Shown here piece by piece: positions 27,779 to 36,925 of a stretch of 64,000 nt of DNA. Each line of letters begins with the position of its first letter. Within the stretch, counting starts at the first letter, position 1. The notes below the pieces were generated by a model. That model saw nothing but the letters and a program-made list of their open reading frames with translations, did no database searches and was not told the origin of the DNA. Source of the DNA: CBDFLD01 sp965249005 (lineage in GTDB: Bacteria; Acidobacteriota; UBA6911); assembly GCA_965249005.1 (NCBI GenBank), contig CBDFLD010000022.1, forward strand, positions 1 through 64,000. The letters run 5' to 3'. The position numbers were made by a program, and so were the translations under genes.

Positions 27779-27885
27779 AACGAATGGGAGGACAACTACT
27801 ACCATCACACGGCCGCATAAACCAAGTGTCCAGCCCATGGGGGGAACTCCAACCGTGAACCCCCTTATGAGCAGAGTCCGCGCCC

Positions 27886-28032
27886 ATGGGCGCCCACCAC
27901 CCACATATCCCCCCGGGCCGCCGCTGCGCCGCCAACAACTGCACGTCGCGGCTGTCCATCTACAACCCGACCGACCACTGCCACCCCCACTCCCCCCTCC
28001 GATACCCATACCCACTCAAACGGACCCGCTAA
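27886..28032 (+). CDS. Small CxxxxC...CxxH zinc-binding-like protein
   Basis: A 48-residue frame from ATG 27886 encodes CAANNCTSRLSIYNPTDHCH followed by PH. This pattern (CxxxxC, then SIYNP, then CxxH) recurs in small zinc-binding proteins and C-termini of regulators in actinobacterial plasmids and phages. There is no clear ribosome binding site. It lies in the 550-base gap between IS3 copy c and the Tn3 end, and may be the 3' end of a longer truncated gene. Confidence 0.45.
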   Translation: MGAHHPHIPPGRRCAANNCTSRLSIYNPTDHCHPHSPLRYPYPLKRTR

Positions 28033-28146
28033 GGCTGGTGAGGCCATCGGGCGGGTAACCGCTGTCGGCGGCGGGTCGAGCCCCAGCGGAGGGTTAGTCC
28101 GTTGCCAAACGACGACCCTGTTCCCGGGCAACACCGTCTCTGTGCT

Positions 28147-28195
28147 GGGTGTTCGTACGGGTGTTCGCTTTACATAAGATCTGTTTATCGGACAC
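28147..28195 (+). repeat. Tn3-type terminal repeat, outer pair (left)
   Basis: TACGGGTGTTCGCTTTACAT and the following AAGATCT recur inverted at 41067-41113. The outer end starts GGGT here and GGGG there. The pair could be the ends of a 13-kb Tn3-family unit. Confidence 0.55.
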
Positions 28196-28401
28196 CCCGG
28201 CCCCTGTTAGGTTGCTGCGGGTAGCTGTTCCAAGTCAGGGACAGCCACTTCCCAGGGGCCTACGGCCCGATACGGTGCCCGTTCGGGGGGTGTACCTGTC
28301 TTGTTGTGTTTTATGTGGTGGTGTTGGTAGACCCGATGCCCACCATCGACCGTGTCCCACCCGAGGATGGCCGCTGGCATGGTTTGGTCGGACACGGGGT
28401 G

Positions 28402-28442
28402 GGGGTAACCGTAGAAAATGGACAAGATGTTACGGTTTCAGG
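28402..28442 (+). repeat. Tn3-type 41-base terminal repeat
   Basis: The repeat runs from GGGGTAACCGTAGAAAATGG to TTACGGTTTCAGG. The stop codon of the adjacent tnpA lies inside it, as is usual in Tn3-family transposons. Related 41-base repeats occur at 37316-37356, 43315-43355 and 43894-43934. Confidence 0.8.
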
Positions 28443-29893
28443 GTGTTCTTAGGGGCCGGAGTTGGCCTGGGGGTGGTAGTGGGGTGGGGTTGGTGAAGTC
28501 GTATCGGCCGTAGAGGTTGATGTGTTTGTGGGTGGCGGGGGATAGGTGGGCGAGGTGATGGTCGGGGATGGGGGTTTGGGGTGTGTTGAGGTGTTGGACG
28601 GCGGCGGCGGTGTAGGTGGTGTTCCAGGCGATGATTGCGTTGGTGAGCAGGGTGAGGCATTCGCTTTGGGTGTCTTGGTCTTCGGTGCGTCGCCGGCGGA
28701 TTTGTCCTTGGTTGGCGAAGAAGATTTGTCGGCGTAGGGCGTGGAGGGTTTCGCCTTTGTTGAGTTGGCGGTGGATACGGCGGCGGTGTTCTTCGTCGTG
28801 GAGGTACCGGAGTAGTGAGATGGTTTTGATGAGTCGTCCGTATTCTTGGATGGCTCGGGTGAGATGGTTTTGGCGGGCGGATGCTTGGAGGCGGGAGACG
28901 AGCAACGATGCTGGGAGGTGACCGTGGCGGATGGTTGCGGCGACCCTGAGCATGGTGTCCCAATGGTCTATGAACTTTCGGGTGTTTATCCGGTGGTGTA
29001 GAAGGCCTGCGGCTGTGGTGTTGGTGGGGGTGGTGGGTAGTCGCCAGAGGCGCTGGTCGGCGAGGTCTCGGATGCGGGGTGAGAAGCGGAGGCCGGTGAG
29101 GTCGAAGAGTCCGAAGATGAGGTCGGTGTACCCGGCGGTGTCGGTGGTGTGTTCTCCGATGGTGAGGGTGGTTTCGTTGTCGAAGATAGCGTCGAGGACG
29201 TAGGTGGCTTCTCTTACTGTGGTGGGGATGATTCGGGTGCCGTATTGTGCGTGGCGGTCTGATGTCCAGGTGTAGATCGTGGCGCCGGAGCCGGTGAAGT
29301 ACTTGCGCATGGCGCGGGCTCGGGGGCTGTTGGCCACCATTGGGAAGCGTTGCCCGTCCGAAGAGGAGAGGGTGCCGCTGCCCCAGGCTCGGGTGATGGG
29401 CTGTTGGGTCTGGTAGTCGACGATACGGGCGTTGGCGGATCTGAGGGTTTCGGTGCGGAGGTACCAGTTGTGGGTCCAGGCCAACTTGTCGGGGCTGAAC
29501 CCTGCGATGCGGGCCAGTGTGGCATGACCGAAGTTGCAGCCGTTCGCTACGAGCGCTGCCAGGAGACGGGAAGCATGTTCTGGGTTGTGGGGTTCGGGGC
29601 GGTGCGTGGCGTGGACGAGTTCGTCGAGGAACCCGCACCAGGAGTTGACCTCTACCAACAAGTCGACGAGGTCGATCTCCGGTAACAGGCGACCGATTCG
29701 ATGTCTGAGTGTTTCTGTTCCGGGGGGGTGTTCGGCTCGGAGGGGTGCTACAACGAGACGGTCGTTTTCGATCCTCACATTTTGTGCTTCGCCGAGTGTG
29801 CCGTCGAGGGCGTGGAGTTCGCGTGTCAACACACGGTGTAGCTCGTTGATGCGCTCGTTGGGGTCGAGTGGGATCCCGGTCGCGGCGGGAAAC
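28438..29893 (-). pseudogene. tnpA: Tn3-family transposase TnpA, C-terminal half
   Basis: About 485 residues remain, covering the DDE core of a Tn3-type transposase (WGSGTLSSSDGQRFPMVANS, SDRHAQYGTRIIPTT, a Glu in TIGEHTTDTAGYTDLIFGL) and the C-terminal helices (EYGRLIKTISLLRYLHDEEH, QLNKGETLHALRRQIFFANQ). The N-terminal half is missing where the complete Tn3 at 29894-34627 begins. The translated start at 29832 is not original, since the frame stays open to the junction. It cannot transpose alone. Confidence 0.88.
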
Positions 29894-29938
29894 GGGGTTG
29901 GCTGGTCATCGGCGCCAAATCCGACATCTGGTCTTCGT

Positions 29939-32938
29939 CTAACGGGAGTGGAGGGGTTTGAGGGGTCGGTGTTCCGGCTGTTGGAGAATGTCTTGGACGT
30001 TGAACGTGTAGGTGCCGTAGGGGTTGATGTGCCCGAAGCGGGCGGGGCTGACGTGGGCTAGGTGGTGGTCTTCTACGTGGTGACCTTCGTTGCGGTGGGC
30101 CGCGATGGCGTGTCCTAGGTAGAGGGTTGTCCAGAGGATGCAGGCGTTGGTGAGGAGGGTGTGGCAGTGTGCTTGGGTGGTTTGGTCGTCTTGTCGCTGG
30201 TGGATGATTTCACCGCGGTTGGCGAAGAACAGGTAGCGGCGTAGCCCGTTGAGGGATTCGCCTCGGTTGAGTTGACGGCCGATACGTCGGCGGAATGCTT
30301 CGTTGGTGAACCATCGGAGGGCGTGGTTGGTGCGTTGGAGCTTCCCGTATTCGATGAGGGCCTTTGCGAGGGGGTGCTGGCGGGATCCAGCTTGGAGGCG
30401 GGTGATCAGTAGTGAGGCTGAGACGTGGCCGCTTTTGACGGAGCGGCCGAGGCGCAGCAGGTCGTCCCAGTGTCGGTGGATGACGTGGGTTTGGACGGGG
30501 TGAGCGAGTAGGGGACCGGCGAGTTTCCATTGTTGGTAATGGCTTGGGGGGTGGGGTCTCCAGAGGCGTTGTTGGGCGAGTTTGGCTATTCGGGGCGATA
30601 GTCGTAACCCGACGAGATCGAAGAGAGCAAACGTAAGCAGCGTTTGACCGTGGGTGTCTGTGGTGTGCTCGGCTATTGGGAGGTCTGTGGTGTTGCCGAG
30701 TATCTCGTCGAGAACGTAGGTCGCGTCCCGGTCTGTGGTAACGATGATGCGGGTTCCATAGGTAGTGTGCTGGTCTGACACATGGGTGTATGAGGTTCCT
30801 CCTTGGTCGACGAAGTAACGGGGAAGTGTCCGTGCGGTGATGGACCGACCGCGGATGGGGAAGCGGAGACCATCGGACGATGAGAGGGTGCCTCCTCCCC
30901 AGGCCTGAGCGAGAGGGTGGCGATGGTGGACGTTGACGACAGCGGCGTTGGCGGCTCGGAGGGTGTCTTCTCTGAGGTACCAGCGGGTGACCCAGGTGAG
31001 GGTGTCACGGCTGATCCCGCAGAGTTCGGCCATTCGGCTGGTCCCGAAGTTGCAGGCTTGGGCTAGGAGAGCGGCGTAGAGGTTTCGCCGGTGTTCGAGT
31101 TCACTGTGTCGTGGGCTGGCACCCGCGGCGTGGGTGAGGTACTGGGTGAAGTTTGTAGCTCGGTCGACCTCGATCAGCAGCTCGGATAGTGGGACTGATG
31201 GGAGCCGTGCTCCGAGGTCTTGGCCGAGTTGGGTGACTGCGGGGTCGACCCGTTCCGCGGGTAGGCGTTTGAGTCGTAGACGGCCTTGGTCGTCGAGGCT
31301 GACGGGCGACCGCGGGTGTGTGAGCATACTTTCGAGGTCGTTGAGGAGACGGGCCGTGTCGACCGAGATGGAGGAAAGCTGTTCACCGAAGGTGGGAGCG
31401 CAGCCGCTTTCAGTGAGCGCTTCGTTGCGTACCTTGTTCCACTCGTCGTTGTCTATGAGGTAGGTAGCAGGGTTGGCGTAGCGGCGGGAGCCGTCCACCC
31501 ATAGCTCACCAGAGCGGAGCCCACCTCGTAGAGCGTAGAGAACCGCGAGCTCCCAGTAGTGACGGAACGCGGTCGGGTCCCGGTCGGTGAGGGCGAGAGC
31601 AAGGTAGGGCTGCCACCTGGCGGGCACGAACCCAGTAGGGGCATCTTGTGGCACGTGGCGTTGGTTCGCGGCGTTGAGACGTTGCAGCAGCACGGTGCCG
31701 TCGTACACGTCGCTCGGCTCGATGCTTGTTTGGAAGGTCAACGCATCCAGGACGTAGGGTCCGAACGAGCGGACTCGACTGTAACGGGCTTCCAAGTGTG
31801 CTAGGTGTCCACCGTCACGCATCTGTCTGCGTTCGGTGGGTGATCGCCGCGCAACAGTGAGCCGGTCGGTTCCGACCGCCCGTATCCACCGGCCAACCGC
31901 TGTGTCGTCGTGGGTGGGGTCCAATGCGACATCGAGAATGCTGTCGAGGAGTTGAAGACGCTCGGTGTTCGCTTTGGCCGATTGGATCTGTTCCTCACGG
32001 ACCAGGTTCCGGACACGGCTGTCGATCTTGGACAGCGCTTGGTCGAAGAGAAGAACAATCTCGTCGGTTATGTCACGATACGCTTCCGTCAACGCCGAGA
32101 GCAGAAGTGGATACCGACGCTCAGGGCTCATACGCCGTAGTGCGGAGGGGGTTGATCTACGTGCGATATGAGCCATTTGCCGGCGCCGGTCTGAAGTGAG
32201 CACCGAGTCGTCTAGCCGCTGGACGTTCCTCTCCCGAAGGTACGCCAACTTGGCTATCTCCTCTCTGATCGACGCCGCGGACACCGACGATGCTCCAGTG
32301 TTGAGCCACACGAGTGGAGACGTACCCTTTGCCGGATCAGGTTCGATCAGTGAGTCGAGTTGTTCCTTCACGGCGGGGGTCAACAAGTGACCAAGCATCC
32401 GATAGATCTCTGCTGAGGCTGTTACCCGGGCGGTTGCGACTGCCCGCATGAGGCGGTCGCAACCGGGACGGATGATCCGCTCCGACCGCAGATGGCTCAG
32501 GGCTTGTCGGAACAGCACCGAGGGCGTGTCGTGCTCCAAGGCGCGATCAACTAACCAATCCGCCAGAAGCTTCCATTCCCCACGCCCACAAGAGGACCAT
32601 CCCAGGTGACGAACGACCGCGGCGGTGTGCCGTTGGAGGTCACGCTCCCCTGTGGTCGTGTAGTCGCCAAGCGCGCCGGATGGCACACCGATCTGCTCCC
32701 CGATGTAGCTCACGACTTCAGGCGGGGTGTCTGTGGGATCGGGCAGAAACCCGAGGAACGGTAGAGCAGTGAGCTGTAGCGCCAAAGCAAGCTGATTGGT
32801 CTGAGTTCGGTGTTCCCGAACCCAACGGATACCGCTTGGGTCCATCCCGAAGTAGGCAACTAGATCACTGCGAGCGATGTCCCTCGGCCATGTGCTCAGT
32901 GCTTCGCGGTCTGCGTCGGAGAGAAACCGGGTAGGCAC
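29939..32938 (-). CDS. tnpA: Tn3-family transposase TnpA
   Basis: The 999-residue product has the full length for Tn3 TnpA. It contains the N-terminal terminal-repeat binding region (DADREALSTWPRDIARSDLV) and the DDE core (WGGGTLSSSDGLRFPIRGRS, SDQHTTYGTRIIVTT, AEHTTDTHGQTLLTFALFDL). The C-terminus is typical (INPYGTYTFNVQ). The stop lies inside the terminal repeat. It catalyses replicative transposition, making cointegrates. It is intact, and nine bases separate it from tnpI on the same strand. Confidence 0.96.
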   Translation of the reverse strand: MPTRFLSDADREALSTWPRDIARSDLVAYFGMDPSGIRWVREHRTQTNQLALALQLTALPFLGFLPDPTDTPPEVVSYIGEQIGVPSGALGDYTTTGERDLQRHTAAVVRHLGWSSCGRGEWKLLADWLVDRALEHDTPSVLFRQALSHLRSERIIRPGCDRLMRAVATARVTASAEIYRMLGHLLTPAVKEQLDSLIEPDPAKGTSPLVWLNTGASSVSAASIREEIAKLAYLRERNVQRLDDSVLTSDRRRQMAHIARRSTPSALRRMSPERRYPLLLSALTEAYRDITDEIVLLFDQALSKIDSRVRNLVREEQIQSAKANTERLQLLDSILDVALDPTHDDTAVGRWIRAVGTDRLTVARRSPTERRQMRDGGHLAHLEARYSRVRSFGPYVLDALTFQTSIEPSDVYDGTVLLQRLNAANQRHVPQDAPTGFVPARWQPYLALALTDRDPTAFRHYWELAVLYALRGGLRSGELWVDGSRRYANPATYLIDNDEWNKVRNEALTESGCAPTFGEQLSSISVDTARLLNDLESMLTHPRSPVSLDDQGRLRLKRLPAERVDPAVTQLGQDLGARLPSVPLSELLIEVDRATNFTQYLTHAAGASPRHSELEHRRNLYAALLAQACNFGTSRMAELCGISRDTLTWVTRWYLREDTLRAANAAVVNVHHRHPLAQAWGGGTLSSSDGLRFPIRGRSITARTLPRYFVDQGGTSYTHVSDQHTTYGTRIIVTTDRDATYVLDEILGNTTDLPIAEHTTDTHGQTLLTFALFDLVGLRLSPRIAKLAQQRLWRPHPPSHYQQWKLAGPLLAHPVQTHVIHRHWDDLLRLGRSVKSGHVSASLLITRLQAGSRQHPLAKALIEYGKLQRTNHALRWFTNEAFRRRIGRQLNRGESLNGLRRYLFFANRGEIIHQRQDDQTTQAHCHTLLTNACILWTTLYLGHAIAAHRNEGHHVEDHHLAHVSPARFGHINPYGTYTFNVQDILQQPEHRPLKPLHSR

Positions 32939-32946
32939 TCTTCTGG

Positions 32947-33861
32947 CTACGACTCGATCAGTACCGACTCGACTGCTTCCGCCCGGTCGGCTTCGGATGG
33001 GAGGCTATAGCGGCGTGTGGTATCCAGTCGCCGGTGCCCGGCGAGTTCGGCAACCAGCACCATGTCGGATCCTGAGCGGACCAGGTTCGTGACAAACGTG
33101 TGTCGCAGCACATGTGCTGACAGCCCGTGTAGGCCCGCGTCGGCGGCGACACGTTCGATGACATAGCCGACAGCCCGTCCCGACATGTGGGTACCTAACC
33201 GCGAAAGCCACAACGCATCGGTTGTACTCCCCTTTGCCGCGGCGAAACCCGCACGGTGGCCGAGCCATTCACCCACCGCAGCCCGACATGCCGAGTTGAG
33301 CGGTACCTTGCGGTAGCGGTCGCCTTTGCCCGACCGCACGGTGACCATCCCTTTGCGGGCGGTGACCGCCACATCCTGAACCGTCAAGGCAGCCAACTCC
33401 GAGAGACGCAACCCCGTGTACAGCATCAGGATGACGATGGCTCGGTCTCTCGCCGAGGGGTGCCGCTCGACCGCCCGAAGCAGCATCCGCTGCTCTGGTT
33501 CGTCCAGCGCCCGAGGAGACACCTGGGGGAGCTGCTCCCGGTCCACGTCGGGACTGCCCATCGACCGAGACCTGTAGAAGTTATCAATAGCTGCCAACGC
33601 CTGGTTAACCGATGCCGGTGACCAACCCTTCTCCTGCTTCACCCACCGCTTGTAGTCACGCACCGCCCAGTCCCGCTGATCCCGTCGGCTCAACGCCTCG
33701 CCAGGGTCCTCTGCCTTATCGAGCCATCTCAGATACGCGCCAACCTGCGCCCTGTACGCCTTAGCGGACCGGGGCGCTAACGGCTGGCGGTCAAGCCACA
33801 CCACATAGGAGTCATAGGCCGACTGGAGGGCTCTTCCGAGCACCTGGCTACCGCTCACCAC
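32947..33861 (-). CDS. tnpI: TnpI-like tyrosine recombinase (cointegrate resolvase)
   Basis: The 304-residue product has an N-terminal SAM-like domain (AKAYRAQVGAYLRWL) and a catalytic domain with TGLRLSELAALTV (first Arg), HVLRHTFVTNLV (HxxR) and AGHRRLDTTRRYSLPS (His and nucleophile Tyr). In the Tn4430/Tn5401 branch of Tn3, TnpI resolves cointegrates in place of a serine resolvase. Its position next to tnpA, and the repeat cluster directly upstream of its start, support this assignment. Confidence 0.9.
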   Translation of the reverse strand: MVSGSQVLGRALQSAYDSYVVWLDRQPLAPRSAKAYRAQVGAYLRWLDKAEDPGEALSRRDQRDWAVRDYKRWVKQEKGWSPASVNQALAAIDNFYRSRSMGSPDVDREQLPQVSPRALDEPEQRMLLRAVERHPSARDRAIVILMLYTGLRLSELAALTVQDVAVTARKGMVTVRSGKGDRYRKVPLNSACRAAVGEWLGHRAGFAAAKGSTTDALWLSRLGTHMSGRAVGYVIERVAADAGLHGLSAHVLRHTFVTNLVRSGSDMVLVAELAGHRRLDTTRRYSLPSEADRAEAVESVLIES

Positions 33862-33873
33862 GAACCCACCCCT

Positions 33874-33971
33874 ATTAGACGAAGTACAACTCGTACACTA
33901 CCAGCCGTCGATCAACGAATTAGACGAAGCTCAGGACGCCCGTGCTTCGTCTAACAACAGTTAGACGAAGC
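33874..33971. other. Internal recombination site for TnpI
   Basis: Four copies of a 12-base motif RTTAGACGAAGN lie at 33874-33885, 33919-33930, 33944-33955 (inverted) and 33960-33971. The same motif ends both terminal repeats (29932-29943 and 34578-34589). An inverted pair plus direct repeats is the design of the Tn4430/Tn5401 internal recombination site. Confidence 0.8.
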
Positions 33972-34027
33972 AGAACGCTGCCTAAGGTTGGCCGTACCGA
34001 GGGGTCACCGCCGCCTGGGGTTTGGCT

Positions 34028-34378
34028 CTAGCCCGTCCGGTGTAGTCGCAGACGGTCCGCGGACGCCAGCGGAATATCGCCCGTCTGCGCCAGAACCCGC
34101 GATCTCTCCGCGGCAAACCGGGCCAGGCGGTCAACGCGCTCACTGAGTGGGCGGGCATCATGACCGCGTACCCACTCCCACCCGACATAAGTTCCGTCAA
34201 CAAGAGCAGAGATCGGCCGTAGACAAAGAACACTTGCTTGGATGGACTCACCATCGAGGCTTCGGCCGTTTCGACGGCCTCGACCAAGACTGGCCCCCGA
34301 GAAGGACCTTGACGAGAGAGTCGCCGCCGTCAGCCAGGCGGCGATCACATGACCCAGATCAGTTGGCGTCCCCCACAC
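34028..34378 (-). CDS. Possible passenger gene of the Tn3 transposon
   Basis: The 116-residue frame (N-terminus TDLGHVIAAWLTAATLSSRS, C-terminus LAQTGDIPLASADRLRLHRTG, trimmed) lies between the recombination site and the right terminal repeat. It has no recognisable family and the GTG start lacks a good ribosome binding site. Composition is consistent with coding but does not prove it. Confidence 0.3.
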   Translation of the reverse strand: MWGTPTDLGHVIAAWLTAATLSSRSFSGASLGRGRRNGRSLDGESIQASVLCLRPISALVDGTYVGWEWVRGHDARPLSERVDRLARFAAERSRVLAQTGDIPLASADRLRLHRTG

Positions 34379-35283
34379 GACGACCCTTTCGCGTGGTGTT
34401 GTGAATGATCGACCCTCCTCGCTTACAGTGGAACTGCACCCCCCCTTGCACGATCTCCTCCTCAGGCGCGGCCCCCATCCGTATCAGCAAGTTCCTGAGT
34501 TCGTCTAGTTTCTCGGCGCACAACTACTCCTGTTCAGTCAACCACATAACCTCAGTCGCAGCGGCCACCGGAACCGGATTAGACGAAGCTCAAATGTCGG
34601 CTTTGGCGCCGAAGACCAGCAGACCCCCAAACTCGCCGAGAATCGGGAGCTTAAGGCCCTGGTCGAGGACAAGTTGGCATGTCGGTGGTCGCCCGAGCAG
34701 ATATCGGGGTGGCTTCGTACCGAGTACCCGGCCGACCCGTCGATGTGGGTAAGCCACGAGACGATCTACCGGTCCCTATACGCCAATCATCACGGTGTGT
34801 TACGCAAAGAACTGTGGCGATGCCTCCGCACCCGCAGGGCTGCCCGGACACCACGGAAAGGGCATCGTCGAGGGAGAGGCCAGGGTGTGATCAGGGATCC
34901 TGTGTTGATCTCAGCCCGACCCGGTGTGGTTGAAACCCGTGAGGAGGCTGGGCATTGGGAAGGAGACCTACTGGTGGGGAACCGGGTAACCGCTGTAGCG
35001 ACCCTGGTGGAACGCAAGACCCGGTACCTGATACTGGTTGCCCTCCCAGGGAGCCGCACGGCTGGGGCACTGAACAACGCGATAGCCGCCCAGCTCGGGA
35101 CCCTTCCTGAGGGCCTGAAGCGAACGTTGACGTGGGACCAAGGCAAGGAGATCGCCGGCCATAAGGCCCTCAGGGAGAAGGCCGGCATCGACGTTTACCT
35201 CTGCGACCCGTACAGTCCCTGGCAGCGCGGCACCAACGAGAACACCAACGGGCTGCTCCGCCAGTATTTGAACCGTACCGGGT

Positions 35284-36219
35284 TTATCGGAGACTGGTTT
35301 GTTTGAGTCCTGCTAGTGGGGCTGGGCTCTGTTGACTGTAGTAGTTGGCTTCCCTTTCGGTGGGTGGGATGTCCCCGATTGGTTCGAGGATTCTTCTGTG
35401 GTTGAACCAGTCGACGTATTCGAGGGTTGCGTACTCGAGATGGTCAAGGTTCCGCCATGGTCCTTTCTCTCTGATGAGTTCTGTCTTGTACAGTCCGATG
35501 ACGGATTCGGCGAGGGCATTATCGTAGGAGTCGCCTACCGAGCCGACCGATGGTTCGATGCCGGCTTCGGTGAGACGCTGGGTGTATCGAATGGACAGAT
35601 ATTGCGTGCCGGCATCGGAATGATGTACCAGGTGGCTGTCAGGATCGGTGGTTTTGGGGTTGCGGGCCCAGATGGCCTGTTCGAGGGCGTCGAGGGCCAG
35701 GTCGGTACGAAGCGACATCGAGACCCGCCATCCCACGATGAACCGCGAGTAGACGTCGACAACAAAGGCTACGTAGGCGACACCTGAGCGGGTGGACACA
35801 TAAGTTATGTCGGCGACCCACAGCCGATTCGGTCGGTCAGCTTCGAAGCGGCGGTCAACGAGGTCAACGGGGCGGGCTGCGTTCTCAGCGGGGATGGTCG
35901 TACGGTGTTTCTTGCCCCTGACCACGCCTTTCAGCCTCTCTTGACGCATGAGACGTTCCACGGTGCACCGTGCCACCCCGACCCCTTCCCGCCCCAGTTG
36001 GCGCCATACTTTGCGGGCTCCGTACACGCCGTAGTTCTCTTCCCACACCCGACGGATCTCCGGTCGTAGCTCCGCGTCGCGGTGGCTGCGAGCCGACCGG
36101 CGGGAAGGTTCCCGCACCCTGCGTTTGTGCTCCCAATAGGTTGAAGGGGCGATCGGCAACTCAGCGCAGATCGGCTCGACCCCATACTCATCTCGGTGTT
36201 CATCAACGAAAGTGGTCAT
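35284..36219 (-). CDS. IS3-family transposase OrfB, copy b
   Basis: This 311-residue DDE transposase has the same length as copy a and diverges from it at about one residue in five. The rve core is intact: LWVADITYVSTRSGVAYVAF, LVHHSDAGTQYLS, and SYDNALAESVIGLYKTELI with the catalytic Glu. It overlaps OrfA by four bases. Confidence 0.93.
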   Translation of the reverse strand: MTTFVDEHRDEYGVEPICAELPIAPSTYWEHKRRVREPSRRSARSHRDAELRPEIRRVWEENYGVYGARKVWRQLGREGVGVARCTVERLMRQERLKGVVRGKKHRTTIPAENAARPVDLVDRRFEADRPNRLWVADITYVSTRSGVAYVAFVVDVYSRFIVGWRVSMSLRTDLALDALEQAIWARNPKTTDPDSHLVHHSDAGTQYLSIRYTQRLTEAGIEPSVGSVGDSYDNALAESVIGLYKTELIREKGPWRNLDHLEYATLEYVDWFNHRRILEPIGDIPPTEREANYYSQQSPAPLAGLKQTSLR

Positions 36220-36539
36220 CTCCTGGGTCGGCGGTCGAGCTCCGCCTGGGCGAAATACGCTGACGCTTTCCTCAGGATCTCATTCGCCCGACGCAACTCA
36301 CGGTTCTCCCGGCGCAGCTCAGTGAGTTCCACCTGCTGCTCCGAACTCAACCCAGGGCGTAGACCCTGATCCCGCTCCGACTGGCGCACCCATAGACGCA
36401 GCGTCTCCGACGAACACCCGAACTTCGCCGCGATCGAACAGATCGCCGCCCACTCCGAGTCATACTCGTTTCGCTGCGCGGACACCAACCGAACCGCACG
36501 ATCCCGCACCTCCGGCGCATACCTATTTGATCTTCCCAT
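36216..36539 (-). CDS. IS3-family transposase OrfA, copy b
   Basis: The 107-residue protein has an HTH (VRDRAVRLVSAQRNEYDSEW, then GCSSETLRLWVRQSE) and a coiled coil (LRRENRELRRANEILRK). ATG 36539 is chosen to match copy a; an in-frame ATG lies three codons upstream. The gene is intact. Confidence 0.9.
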   Translation of the reverse strand: MGRSNRYAPEVRDRAVRLVSAQRNEYDSEWAAICSIAAKFGCSSETLRLWVRQSERDQGLRPGLSSEQQVELTELRRENRELRRANEILRKASAYFAQAELDRRPRR

Positions 36540-36925
36540 AGTCTCCATCCTCTCAAGGATAAGAGCCTCCGGAAAACCCGGGGTGGTTCAATTACCCCAA
36601 GTCAACCAACTTCTACAAGCTCGACCAGAGAGCGTACGACCAGGTAGCAGCAGAACTCAACAACCGGCCACGCCGGATCCTCGGCTGGCAAACACCCCAC
36701 CAAGCAATCACAGCCGCAACAAAACAGACATCCTGAACACTCCGACGCCCACGACGGTGGTCACCGAAACGACCCACGACCACAAGAAGCCTCTACGGAG
36801 ATACTGCGGCGAACAACCCCTCTAAACCTCATACGGTCGAGGCAACAGGGACTCACACGCCGCTTCACTACCTCAACTCTAAGCTACAAGACAGCCATCC
36901 GTTGCGTTCACCGATTGAGACCACC

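Larger units (their letters stand above)
25576..27820 (+). pseudogene. IS3-family transposase OrfB, interrupted by ISL3
   Basis: The gene reads intact from 25576 to 26423 (HTH_21 region, then rve core with WVGDISYIRTRHGFLYLAFV, VFHTDRGSQYTS and the Glu in SFLGTLKKELV). It is cut by ISL3 copy 2 after codon for NEW. The last ten codons (EDNYYHHTAA) resume at 27787 and stop at 27820. Only the extreme C-terminus is displaced: read-through into ISL3 gives a 309-residue protein ending at 26505 that may keep activity. Confidence 0.88.
25196..27851 (+). mobile_element. IS3-family element, copy c, with nested ISL3
   Basis: Ends are TGGAGTTCCCCCC at left and the complement GGGGGGAACTCCA at right, with target duplication ACC (25193-25195 and 27852-27854). 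It carries orfA and orfB. An ISL3 element at 26424-27778 is inserted near the end of orfB. Without it the IS is about 1.29 kb. A related copy is at 51895-53176. Confidence 0.92.
29894..34627 (-). mobile_element. Complete Tn3-family transposon with tyrosine-recombinase resolvase
   Basis: Terminal repeats of about 50 bases lie at 29894-29943 and 34578-34627 (starting GGGGTTGGCTGGTC and GGGGTCTGCTGGTC, both ending CTTCGTCTAA). Between them are tnpA, tnpI, a multi-repeat recombination site and a possible passenger. No clean 5-base duplication is seen, because the left flank is a second Tn3 and the right flank is IS30. This suggests rearrangement after insertion. Confidence 0.9.
35269..36590 (-). 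mobile_element. IS3-family element, copy b
   Basis: The 1,322-base element begins TGAACCGTACCGGGTTTATC and ends with the complement of TGAACCACCCCGGGTTTTCC. Its target duplication is ATT (35266-35268 and 36591-36593). Same length and gene order as copy a, but clearly diverged, so the two arrived independently. Confidence 0.95.
34629..36736 (+). pseudogene. IS30-family transposase, truncated and split
   Basis: The gene lacks its first about 90 codons, starting within KLAENRELKALVEDKLACRW, and is cut after the codons for NENTNGLLRQY by IS3 copy b. The last 50 codons (PKSTNFYKLDQRAYDQVAAE onward) resume at 36591 and stop at 36736. The catalytic WEGDLLVG and TWDQGKE segments are present. It is inactive. 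Confidence 0.88.
34629..36925 (+). mobile_element. IS30-family element, copy 2, left-truncated, with nested IS3
   Basis: From 34629 the sequence matches IS30 copy 1 at about 97 percent by eye, starting inside the transposase gene where the Tn3 terminal repeat ends. It is split by IS3 copy b at 35269-36590. The right end (GAGACCACC) stops at 36925 and is followed by GACAAAACACAACGG, the inner half of a Tn3-type terminal repeat. Confidence 0.9.

Noticed and set aside
27264..28058. 264-residue plus-strand frame over the ISL3 transposase and IS3 tail
   Set aside because: It runs across two element junctions antisense to a clear transposase, so it cannot be an original gene.
29894..34632. Five-base target duplication for the complete Tn3 (GAAAC/CAAAC)
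   Set aside because: The flanks belong to different elements and differ in the first base, so the similarity is probably chance.
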